Shown here: positions 7,861 to 14,166 of the stretch, one piece after another
Layout of the letters: each line of letters starts with the position of its first letter
How positions within the stretch are numbered: the stretch's first letter is position 1
NCBI GenBank assembly: GCA_045661365.1
Contig: JAZRFL010000093.1
Coordinates: 1-19,801 of the forward strand
Direction of reading: 5' to 3'
DNA: 19,801 bases
Source: UMGS1484 sp045661365
GTDB taxonomy: Bacteria; Bacillota; Clostridia; Oscillospirales; Acutalibacteraceae
Made by a program: the position numbers and the translations under genes
Notes under the pieces: generated by a model
What the model saw: only the letters and a program-made list of their open reading frames with translations
Databases searched by the model: none
Told to the model about the DNA's origin: nothing

Positions 7861-9252
7861 ATGAAACAAAAAATCCATGCCTTTCTTGCTTTGGTCATCG
7901 CCTTTTCTCTCTGTTTCACCCCCATGGTAAAAGCCGATACCGCGCATGATGATCTGAGTGCCATTGCCTATTTTCAAAATGCGTATCCTTGGCGGTATTA
8001 TGAATACGGCGGGAAAACCATTGCACGCACCGGTTGCGGCATTCTTTCTTCGATCAATGCAATCAACTATCTCAACGGTGTGTTCGATACCACCGAAAAG
8101 GCGGATTTTGCCGTACAATCCATTGCCGCGTATGCTTATTCTATCGACGCTTTTAACGGAAAAGTAGGCGGCGGCACCGCCCGCTATTACCTTTTTGGTA
8201 CCGAAATCAGTGAAACACCCCCTCTTGCCAAGCAATTTGGCAAACAATACGGTTTTACCATTTCGGTTCCATGGACCGAAAACTGGAACAAAGAAAATCA
8301 GTTCGATGGTTCTTCTTACAACAATATTTATGTGAATAAACACACACAGCTGAAATCCTATCTTGCGGCAGACGCCGTTGCGATTGCCCATGTGCCCGGT
8401 CATTTTATCTGTCTTGCGGATTACAATCCCGACACCGACGAATTTTTGGTCATTGATTGTGCTCCTTCGGAAAAAAGAGGCAATTGGGGATTAGGCGGCG
8501 TTCTTTGGTACTCGGCAGATGAGCTTTCCGGCGGAAACGGTGCTATGACCGTAGGTGGATTTTGCATTTTGGAACGAACCAAAGATTATCACGACCCCGC
8601 CAAATTAAGTGAGCCGTTGGATTTGGGCAAAACGCTAACGGCAAAACTCACCTCGCAAATGGGATATCATATAACGGCAGAAGCCGACAACGAAAGCCTT
8701 TCTGCCGAACGCCTTCCCAACCAATATTGGGATCTTTCACAAAATTCAGACGGGAGTTACTCGATTTTTAACAGTGAAACCGGCGGATATCTAACAGCCC
8801 AACCCTCTTTTTTAGAAGAAGCAAACCGCCCGTATGGCGATGTTGATCAAGACGGAACACCAAACACCCGTGATGCACTGCTTGTTTTGAAATCCACCGT
8901 TGGCAAACACAGCCCCTCTCAGCAAGAAAAAACACTGGCCGACGTTTCGGGTGATGGTTCCGCTAACGCCCAAGATGCCCTGCAAATTCTACAATATGTG
9001 GTAGGAAAAATCGAAGAGTTTCCTGCTCGCAAAGCCGCACTACAACAAACGGTCGTTGTTGCAAAAGAGACTGCTCAAGGTGCTCGCTGGAATCTGCTTA
9101 CCTTGGGAGGATGTTACGTGTTACAACCTACTTGTTGCAACACATACGTGCTGACCATTTCACCAAACAATGGTTGCACTTACCTATCTCCCCTTGAAGC
9201 GACCGAGGAACAATTTTTCTTCTTAAATCAAATTGATTTTTTTCAAAAGTAA
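7861..9252 (+). CDS. Secreted C39-like cysteine peptidase-fold protein with dockerin
   Basis: 463 residues starting with a clear signal peptide (hydrophobic core about residues 6-22, likely cleavage after VKA at 25). Residues 30-240 look like a peptidase_C39_2/papain-like domain with candidate catalytic Cys59 in RTGCGILSS, His181 in PGHFICL and Asp199 in VIDC. Residues 325-387 form a type I dockerin: two calcium-binding F-hand repeats, D-V-D-Q-D-G-T-P-N-T-R-D (327-338) and D-V-S-G-D-G-S-A-N-A-Q-D (361-372), each followed by a hydrophobic helix. Beta-trefoil/ricin-like repeats (QYWDLSQNSDGSYSIF; ARWNLLTLGGCYVLQ) flank the dockerin on both sides. The protein is probably exported and held on a cohesin-bearing scaffold or surface protein. 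It follows the topoisomerase A gene by 28 nt with AAGGAG and no visible promoter of its own. Confidence 0.85.
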   Translation: MKQKIHAFLALVIAFSLCFTPMVKADTAHDDLSAIAYFQNAYPWRYYEYGGKTIARTGCGILSSINAINYLNGVFDTTEKADFAVQSIAAYAYSIDAFNGKVGGGTARYYLFGTEISETPPLAKQFGKQYGFTISVPWTENWNKENQFDGSSYNNIYVNKHTQLKSYLAADAVAIAHVPGHFICLADYNPDTDEFLVIDCAPSEKRGNWGLGGVLWYSADELSGGNGAMTVGGFCILERTKDYHDPAKLSEPLDLGKTLTAKLTSQMGYHITAEADNESLSAERLPNQYWDLSQNSDGSYSIFNSETGGYLTAQPSFLEEANRPYGDVDQDGTPNTRDALLVLKSTVGKHSPSQQEKTLADVSGDGSANAQDALQILQYVVGKIEEFPARKAALQQTVVVAKETAQGARWNLLTLGGCYVLQPTCCNTYVLTISPNNGCTYLSPLEATEEQFFFLNQIDFFQK

Positions 9253-9289
9253 CTGTTTTTTGTCAAATCGAACAAGCGTAGAACCAAGC

Positions 9290-9326
9290 AAACGAGGAAT
9301 GCTCTAAATCAATGCATTCCTCGTTT
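9290..9326 (+). terminator. Perfect 13-bp inverted repeat after the dockerin gene
   Basis: AAACGAGGAATGC (9290-9302) and GCATTCCTCGTTT (9314-9326) pair perfectly around an 11-nt loop. There is no immediate T-run; T/C-rich sequence (CCCTTTTT repeats) follows about 12 nt later. It is probably a terminator for the walJ-to-dockerin run, though less canonical than the others. Confidence 0.55.
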
Positions 9327-9364
9327 CACCATATCTGCCCTTTTTACCCTTTTTCCTGCCCTTT

Positions 9365-9393
9365 TTGTCTGGTGTTCTATCTTCTTTTATGAT
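9365..9393 (+). promoter_or_regulatory. SigA-type promoter of the gene at 9421
   Basis: TTGTCT (9365-9370), a 17-bp spacer and TATGAT (9388-9393) match the SigA consensus at 4/6 and 5/6. Predicted start near 9400 leaves a leader of about 20 nt containing the AAAGGTG ribosome binding site. Confidence 0.7.
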
Positions 9394-9420
9394 ATAAAAA
9401 GAAGAGAAAGGTGTGATCGT

Positions 9421-10827
9421 ATGCAAACCATTCATTATCCTGTTAAAGACCGCAAATTAGAGGACGTAATCAACCAAAATACCTTGAATATGCTTTTAAG
9501 CCAATGGGAAAATTGGCAACAAGGTCCCGGTGTTTTCGGACGGTTGAATTTGCATTCTTGTTGGGGTACCGCCTCGGTGTTGGACCGCAACTACCAAGGG
9601 GAAACCATTTTGGCTTTATCCTCGCAAACTCGCATTGTGCGACGTTTATATGACCGCACCAAAAACCCCAAGTGGCTGGTAACGGTTAATGCCATGATTT
9701 CCCACATTCTATATTTGCAAGACCCCTGCGGCGGTTTCATTCACTCCTCCGCCGAGTTTGAACCCACCTATGACACCCGTGGTTGCCCCATCCATTTTTT
9801 CTATCCCATCATCGCCTTGTGCGAATACTATGAATGGGAGTATGCCGACGCCGCCTTGAAAGCGCTGATTCCCGACGTGATCGAGCGGCATTATCAATAC
9901 ATGGTCAAAGAAATCTGGCAAATCGGTTGCGGCAATCCTTACAAAAACTATCGCCCCTTGCCTTTCCCCGGTTGGTGCGGCGTAACCAATCAAGATTTGG
10001 TTGCCACCACCGCTTTGGCGCTGTGCATGAAGGTGTTTGGTCGCAAAGAACAATACGAAACCCACGGCAAGCCGGTGTTGGATTACTATTTATCCGAAGA
10101 ATATTATTACGAAGAAATCGGTTTGTTTGAACGGGGCGACGGTAAAAACTTTGCCGAACGCACGATATATTACGATGTGATTTTAGAAAGTCTGGAACTG
10201 ATTTATTCGGTAACAGGGGAACAACGGCTGATGGACGTATACGACAACGTAACCGCCCATTTGTTTGACGCTATTTTTGTGGCGGAAGACGGTTTGACAT
10301 ATCTTGCCCGAGGGGCTATCACCGACGAGTTTGACAAATCCAAGGTGTACGGTTGGGAATACGGCGCCATTGCTTTTAGCGGTTATCCCAATTTGATTAC
10401 CCACATGCAACAGTATCTGAATCGCCACCCCGACAGCGAAAAGCAAGCCAAGCTCAACCAACTGAAAAACACCGTGGCTGCCTATGTGTTTGCCGACGGC
10501 TCTCTCCCCATGGGTATGTTTAACCCCAATCCCTTGTTTGCGGTGGCAGGCGGCACCGACTATAGCGGATGGATTTCGTTTATATTAGATTACCTGGGCG
10601 ACTCGTGGCAAGACCCCCAATCGGTGGAAGTTCCTGCCGTGCATCGCACCCACAAAAACTTTACCTGGAAGCAAAACGGTCGCTTTTGGTCCATCGAAGA
10701 AGACGGTCAACGAAAATACGGCGGCTATTCTCGCATTCCCGGCGGCGTGGTAAAAGGGGACGGCGAGCCTGTAACCGGCAGTTTTGATCTGCTTGAAAAG
10801 GCCGAATTTGTGGAAATTATGGATTAG
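9421..10827 (+). CDS. Cytosolic protein of unknown function, possibly an (alpha/alpha)6-barrel glycosidase-like enzyme
   Basis: A 468-residue protein without signal peptide or membrane segment. I do not recognise a named family. Its long helical stretches alternating with aromatic- and glycine-rich loops (LQDPCGGFIHSSAEF, PFPGWCGVTNQDL, LFERGDGKNFAERTIYYD, GGTDYSGWISFILDYLG) resemble six-hairpin glycosidases such as unsaturated-glucuronyl hydrolase- or GH127-like proteins, and acidic residues in loops could be catalytic. This is a fold guess from general pattern, not a motif match. It has its own promoter just upstream, and rpe follows 65 nt downstream behind a hairpin. A link to intracellular breakdown of a sugar derivative is only suggested by the fold guess. 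Confidence 0.6.
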   Translation: MQTIHYPVKDRKLEDVINQNTLNMLLSQWENWQQGPGVFGRLNLHSCWGTASVLDRNYQGETILALSSQTRIVRRLYDRTKNPKWLVTVNAMISHILYLQDPCGGFIHSSAEFEPTYDTRGCPIHFFYPIIALCEYYEWEYADAALKALIPDVIERHYQYMVKEIWQIGCGNPYKNYRPLPFPGWCGVTNQDLVATTALALCMKVFGRKEQYETHGKPVLDYYLSEEYYYEEIGLFERGDGKNFAERTIYYDVILESLELIYSVTGEQRLMDVYDNVTAHLFDAIFVAEDGLTYLARGAITDEFDKSKVYGWEYGAIAFSGYPNLITHMQQYLNRHPDSEKQAKLNQLKNTVAAYVFADGSLPMGMFNPNPLFAVAGGTDYSGWISFILDYLGDSWQDPQSVEVPAVHRTHKNFTWKQNGRFWSIEEDGQRKYGGYSRIPGGVVKGDGEPVTGSFDLLEKAEFVEIMD

Positions 10828-10828
10828 G

Positions 10829-10857
10829 TTGACAATTTACTCCTTGGGTGCTAAAAT
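10829..10857 (+). promoter_or_regulatory. Strong SigA promoter of rpe
   Basis: TTGACA (10829-10834), 17-bp spacer, TAAAAT (10852-10857): 6/6 and 5/6 matches. The predicted start, near 10864, falls in the loop of the hairpin described separately, so transcripts from this promoter contain only its right arm. Confidence 0.88.
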
Positions 10858-10892
10858 GGGGATATCCCATTTCATCCAAGGAGGATTTTTTT
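10841..10892 (+). terminator. Long hairpin plus T-run overlapping the rpe promoter and ribosome binding site
   Basis: TCCTTGGGTG (10841-10850) pairs with CATCCAAGGA (10873-10882; one G-T pair) and AAATGGG (10854-10860) with CCCATTT (10866-10872), with a bulge CTA and loop GATAT. After GGA come seven T residues, up to the rpe ATG. For RNA arriving from the upstream gene it can act as an intrinsic terminator, and it would also bury the AAGGAGG (10879-10885) of rpe. Confidence 0.65.
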
Positions 10893-11546
10893 ATGATTTT
10901 AGTTGCCCCTTCTATTTTATCGGCCGACTTTGCCCGTTTGGGGGAAAGTTGCGTTGCCATGGGCGAGGCAGGCGCCGATATTTTGCACTTTGACGTAATG
11001 GACGGTATGTTTGTTCCCAACATTTCTTTTGGGATTCCCGTATTGAAAGATTTGAACAAATACACCGATATGCCCATTGACGTGCATTTGATGATTGAAG
11101 AACCTCACCGTTACATTAAACAATTTGCCGAAAACGGTGCCGACTACATCACCATTCACGTGGAAGCCGAATCGGACATTGAAGGCACCTTAAAAACCAT
11201 TGCCGACTACGGCGTGATTCCCGCTGTTTCGGTAAAGCCCGGCACCCCTGCCGAAGCAGTATTTCCTTATCTTGAAAAAATCGGCATGATCTTGGTTATG
11301 TCGGTGGAACCCGGCTTTGGTGGTCAAAGCTTTATGCCCTGCGCCATTGACAAGGTTCGCATTTTGCGTGAAGAATGCAATCGCAGAGGACTGACCGACA
11401 TGCTCATTGAAGTAGACGGCGGCATTAATCTGGAAACCGGCAAACTGGTGGTAGATGCCGGGGCCGACGTACTGGTAGCCGGTAGTGCTTTGTTCAACGC
11501 CGACGCCCCCGCTGCAATCATCGCACAATTTAAAACCATGGCATAA
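10893..11546 (+). CDS. rpe: Ribulose-phosphate 3-epimerase
   Basis: Interconverts D-ribulose 5-phosphate and D-xylulose 5-phosphate in the cytosolic pentose phosphate pathway. 217 residues, normal for the family, as a TIM barrel: N-terminal VAPSILSADFARLG, metal ligands His32 and Asp34 in LHFDVMDG, His65 in DVHLM, Asp175 in EVDGGIN, the loop MSVEPGFGGQSF (136-147) and the phosphate-binding VAGSALF. An in-frame ATG at 10848 exists but lies within the promoter/hairpin; ATG 10893 with AAGGAGG eight nt upstream gives the canonical N-terminus. Transcription likely comes from the strong promoter at 10829-10857 and ends at the bidirectional terminator shared with secG. Confidence 0.97.
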   Translation: MILVAPSILSADFARLGESCVAMGEAGADILHFDVMDGMFVPNISFGIPVLKDLNKYTDMPIDVHLMIEEPHRYIKQFAENGADYITIHVEAESDIEGTLKTIADYGVIPAVSVKPGTPAEAVFPYLEKIGMILVMSVEPGFGGQSFMPCAIDKVRILREECNRRGLTDMLIEVDGGINLETGKLVVDAGADVLVAGSALFNADAPAAIIAQFKTMA

Positions 11547-11561
11547 ACACAAGCCAAAAAG

Positions 11562-11600
11562 AAAGACCGTTACGATTGGATCGTAACGGTCTTTTGAATT
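11562..11600. terminator. Bidirectional terminator between convergent rpe and secG
   Basis: AAAGACCGTTACGAT (11562-11576) and ATCGTAACGGTCTTT (11580-11594) form a perfect 15-bp stem with loop TGG. A-rich sequence on the left and T-rich sequence on the right give a U-run on either strand. Confidence 0.92.
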
Positions 11601-11610
11601 TTAATTCGTT

Positions 11611-11877
11611 TTAGGCGGCAGGCATATTCATGCGAGCAACAACTGCTACGGCAATTACCAACAACATAAAAATGATTGCTACGTATTTGGTAACACGACG
11701 CAGTTTTTCAGAAATAGAGCGAGCCTTGCTCTTGGAGAGGAAGGTTTCGGCACCGCCACTAATTGCACCTGCAATCCCTTGACGACGACCTTCTTGCAAC
11801 AAGATAATACCGATAATAATAACGGCAAACAAAATCAAAGCTGCGCCTAATACAATTTCATACCATTGCATATTCAT
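11611..11877 (-). CDS. secG: Preprotein translocase subunit SecG
   Basis: An 88-residue protein with two membrane segments (about residues 8-27 and 66-85) joined by a cytoplasmic loop carrying the family signature GIAGAISGGAETFL followed by basic residues. SecG is the small accessory subunit of the SecYEG channel that assists SecA-driven protein export. On the minus strand the ATG at 11877-11875 is preceded by GGAGGT (11890-11885) at seven nt. The gene stands alone here, without the rnr-smpB genes that often follow secG in Bacillota, and is divergent from ctsR. Possible minus-strand promoter elements (TATCCT near 11917-11929 with TTGCAG/TTGCAT upstream) are only weak matches. Confidence 0.95.
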   Translation of the reverse strand: MNMQWYEIVLGAALILFAVIIIGIILLQEGRRQGIAGAISGGAETFLSKSKARSISEKLRRVTKYVAIIFMLLVIAVAVVARMNMPAA

Positions 11878-11989
11878 ATCATTAACCTCCGAAAAAATAG
11901 GATTTTATTGCATTGTAGGATATAGGATACCACACTTCGCTGCAAAATGCAAGCATTTTTTTATTTTTTATTTTCTTTGTATATTTTTG

Positions 11990-12083
11990 CTCTCACAAGC
12001 ACACAATACCGTTGGCAGAAACCTTGAAAATGCGTTTGCAGGTCGTTCTGCCGCGTCACCCGGTTGGGTGGCGCTTTTATTTT
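11990..12083 (+). ncRNA. Possible small structured RNA of unknown family
   Basis: In the 301-nt region between divergent secG and ctsR, a stem GGCAGAA (12014-12020)/TTCTGCC (12046-12052) continues inward with ACCT/AGGT and AAA/TTT around internal loops, and is directly followed by a GC-rich terminator hairpin. The 5' end is unknown; TATATT at 11980-11985 is a poor -10 candidate. It does not match SRP RNA, 6S, T-box or other RNAs I know. It could equally be a regulatory leader fragment or a chance fold. The rest of this region holds an AT-rich weak hairpin (11944-11959), the ctsR control region and the secG ribosome binding site. Confidence 0.35.
12053..12083 (+). terminator. Terminator hairpin upstream of the ctsR promoter
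   Basis: GCGTCACCC (12053-12061) pairs with GGGTGGCGC (12066-12074; one T-G pair) around loop GGTT, followed by TTTTATTTT. No plus-strand gene lies within 450 nt upstream, so it either ends a small RNA or shields the ctsR promoter. Confidence 0.7.
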
Positions 12084-12091
12084 GATTAAAA

Positions 12092-12108
12092 TTTGACTTT
12101 ATTTGACC
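12092..12108 (-). promoter_or_regulatory. CtsR operator 1
   Basis: Read on the minus strand this 17-mer is GGTCAAATAAAGTCAAA, a full match to the CtsR box, a direct repeat of RGTCAAA separated by NAN. It sits just upstream of the ctsR -35 element. Confidence 0.88.
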
Positions 12109-12124
12109 TTGACTTTTTTTGACC
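12108..12124 (-). promoter_or_regulatory. CtsR operator 2, overlapping the -35
   Basis: The minus strand reads GGTCAAAAAAAGTCAAG, one mismatch (last base) from the CtsR box. It shares base 12108 with operator 1 and covers the -35 at 12109-12114, so bound CtsR should block RNA polymerase. Confidence 0.8.
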
Positions 12125-12137
12125 TTTGTGATATGAT
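12109..12137 (+). promoter_or_regulatory. SigA promoter of the ctsR operon
   Basis: TTGACT (12109-12114), a 17-bp spacer and TATGAT (12132-12137) with an upstream TG (extended -10). The leader of about 35 nt contains AAAGGA eight nt before the ctsR ATG. Confidence 0.9.
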
Positions 12138-12178
12138 ACCATCATAAGGATCGTTACAAACACGAAAGGATGGGTTAA

Positions 12179-12628
12179 ATGGGCATCAGCGATTTAGTTA
12201 CCCAACGCATTTTACAATTGTTACATGAACAAGACGGCAGCGCCGAAATACGCCGCAACGAATTAGCAGAAGCTTTGGGCTGTGTTCCCAGCCAAATCAA
12301 CTATGTGATCACCTCTCGGTTCACACCGGAACACGGGTACAACGTAGAAAGTCGGCGGGGAGGCGGCGGCTATATTCGCATTACCCGCGTTCGTATGGAT
12401 CGCGGCTCGGTGGTTATGCATTTGGTCAATTCCATTGGCAGAGAAATGGATCATCCGACCGCTCGTGCCATTATCGGCAACCTGCAAGAACAGGGGGTAA
12501 TTTTACCGCAAACCGCCGCTGTTATGGAAGCCGCTATGCGCGATCGCTGTTTTTCCGGATTACCCATAGAGGTGCGCGATGCATTGCGTGCCAACATACT
12601 CAAGCAAATGCTTATCAACGCATTATAA
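12179..12628 (+). CDS. ctsR: Transcriptional repressor of class III stress genes
   Basis: 149-residue CtsR homologue: an N-terminal winged helix-turn-helix (residues 2-70) with the glycine-rich wing SRRGGGGYIRI (59-69) that enters the minor groove of the CtsR box, and a C-terminal dimerisation domain. CtsR represses clp genes and its own operon, and is inactivated by heat, with McsA/McsB sending it to ClpCP. The arginines at the wing (Arg59-Arg60) correspond to the region phosphorylated by McsB in Geobacillus. Two CtsR boxes sit over its own promoter, so autoregulation is expected. mcsA follows after 14 nt. Confidence 0.96.
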   Translation: MGISDLVTQRILQLLHEQDGSAEIRRNELAEALGCVPSQINYVITSRFTPEHGYNVESRRGGGGYIRITRVRMDRGSVVMHLVNSIGREMDHPTARAIIGNLQEQGVILPQTAAVMEAAMRDRCFSGLPIEVRDALRANILKQMLINAL

Positions 12629-12642
12629 ACAGGAGGCGTTTT

Positions 12643-13131
12643 ATGATCTGTCAACACTGTCATACCAAACCCGCTACCACCCACATTCGCACATCCATCA
12701 ACGGAATCGCCGAAGAGAAAATGCTGTGTAGCGAATGTGCCGCCAAATTAGGCTACAACGAGCTTTCCTCTATGTTTACCGGTGGACTGCTTGGCTCGTT
12801 ACTACAAAACGATCTTTCCGGCACAACCGCCGCAGGAGCTGCACGGTGTCCTCGTTGCGGAATTCGATTTGAAGAAGTGATACATAGCGGCAAAGTTGGG
12901 TGCGCCGATTGTTACAAGCATTTTCACGAATTGTTAACTCCCATGATCGAAAAAGCCCACGGCAAAGCAAGCCACGCAGGGAAAAAGCCTGCGGGAGCGG
13001 ATTGCAAGCCTCCCAAAAGCACGATCGACCAACTGAAAGAAGAATTGGCGCGGGCCATAGAAACCCAAGAGTTTGAGCGTGCCGCCATATTACGCGACGA
13101 AATCCGAGCACAGGAGGGATCTGCACAATGA
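12643..13131 (+). CDS. mcsA: McsA, zinc-binding activator of the McsB arginine kinase
   Basis: 162 residues with four CxxC pairs, CQHC (3-6), CSEC (29-32), CPRC (69-72) and CADC (87-90), expected to bind two zinc ions, and a C-terminal UvrB/UvrC-like motif (about 126-158, with FERAAILRDEIR). In Bacillus and Staphylococcus McsA binds and activates McsB and senses thiol or metal stress. AGGAGG precedes the ATG. Its TGA overlaps the mcsB ATG by four bases (ATGA), pointing to translational coupling with its partner. Slightly shorter than the roughly 180-residue B. subtilis protein. Confidence 0.95.
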   Translation: MICQHCHTKPATTHIRTSINGIAEEKMLCSECAAKLGYNELSSMFTGGLLGSLLQNDLSGTTAAGAARCPRCGIRFEEVIHSGKVGCADCYKHFHELLTPMIEKAHGKASHAGKKPAGADCKPPKSTIDQLKEELARAIETQEFERAAILRDEIRAQEGSAQ

Positions 13132-14150
13132 GTCAGTCCAAATGGTATAACCAATCGGGTACAAACAGCGACATGGTCGTCAGCACCCGCATTCGTTTGG
13201 CAAGAAATTTTTCCGACTACCTTTTTTCTTCTCGATTATCCGAAAAAGATCAAGAAGAAATTTACACCCTAATACGATCTCAACTACCCGCTCTTTCTGC
13301 CGCCGTTGAAAAAGAATTGGGATTTTACGCACCCGACGCAGTCTCGATCGAGGCTAAGCGTGCCATGGCAGAACGCCACTTGATCGGCCGAGAATTTGCC
13401 GAAAACGGTCACAAACGCGCCATGCTTCTCAGCGAGGACGAATCGATTTGTGCTTTGCTATGCGATACCGACCACTTGCGGTTACAGGTGTTGTCTGCCG
13501 GATTGGAATTGGAAAAAGCGTACAATATCACCGAACGTTTGGATGACATGATTGGCAGTCAATTTGCATACGCTTTTGATAAGACCTTGGGATTTTTGAC
13601 CGAAAGCCCTACCGATTTGGGAACAGGCATGAAAGCCTCGGTACTGTTGCATTTGCCCGCCATGGAAGCAACCAAAGAGATCAACACCTTAGCAAAAGCA
13701 ATAAGCAAGATCGGGCTCACCTTACAAGGCACCTTTGGCGAAGGCAGTACGGTCAGCGGCAGTTTATACCAATTGTCCAATCGTATTACCATGGGCATTG
13801 ACGAACGATCTGCTTTGGAAAATCTGCGTTGCGTAACCGAGCAGGTCATGTTACAGGAAAATCAAGCCCGTCAAAATCTGCCGTCCTTGCAAATTGAAGA
13901 TGCCGCTTATCGAGGATTAGGCTTGTTGCAAAACGCCCGCACCCTTACGTTAAAAGAATTTTCCAACGCCCTTTCCCATTTACGACTGGGCGTATCTATG
14001 GGGCTGATCCCACACATTTCAATCGAAACCATTAACCAACTAAATGCTCAAATGCATCCCGCTACCTTGTTGTTGCAACACCCCGATGCCAACAGCACCG
14101 AAAAAAGAGACGTGATTAGAGCCACCAAAGTGCGGGAACAATTATCCTAA
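13128..14150 (+). CDS. mcsB: Protein-arginine kinase McsB, with the conserved active-site Cys replaced by Ser
   Basis: 340-residue member of the phosphagen (guanidino) kinase fold that phosphorylates arginines on CtsR and misfolded proteins, marking them for ClpCP. Visible motifs: STRIRLARN (19-27), SEDES (102-106, acidic active-site loop), PTDLGTGMKAS (161-171), GEGS with SNRITMG, and near the C-terminus EKRDVIRA, whose Arg-Asp pair corresponds to the allosteric phosphoarginine pocket. In B. subtilis the loop reads TSCPTNVGTG with Cys167; here it reads TESPTDLGTG with Ser160 (codon AGC at 13605-13607). Everything else suggests a working enzyme, but this substitution needs attention. Overlaps mcsA by four bases; clpC follows after 16 nt. 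Confidence 0.94.
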   Translation: MSQSKWYNQSGTNSDMVVSTRIRLARNFSDYLFSSRLSEKDQEEIYTLIRSQLPALSAAVEKELGFYAPDAVSIEAKRAMAERHLIGREFAENGHKRAMLLSEDESICALLCDTDHLRLQVLSAGLELEKAYNITERLDDMIGSQFAYAFDKTLGFLTESPTDLGTGMKASVLLHLPAMEATKEINTLAKAISKIGLTLQGTFGEGSTVSGSLYQLSNRITMGIDERSALENLRCVTEQVMLQENQARQNLPSLQIEDAAYRGLGLLQNARTLTLKEFSNALSHLRLGVSMGLIPHISIETINQLNAQMHPATLLLQHPDANSTEKRDVIRATKVREQLS

Positions 14151-14166
14151 AAGGAGTTGATTCTGT

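Noticed and set aside
10848..10892. Upstream ATG for rpe
   Set aside because: It lies before the predicted transcription start, and the extension is not part of the conserved TIM-barrel N-terminus; ATG 10893 has AAGGAGG.
12053..12083. T-box leader signature, because of GGGTGG next to a terminator
   Set aside because: The usual T-box sequence and antiterminator pairing are absent, there is no specifier stem, and the downstream genes are not amino-acid or tRNA-synthetase genes.
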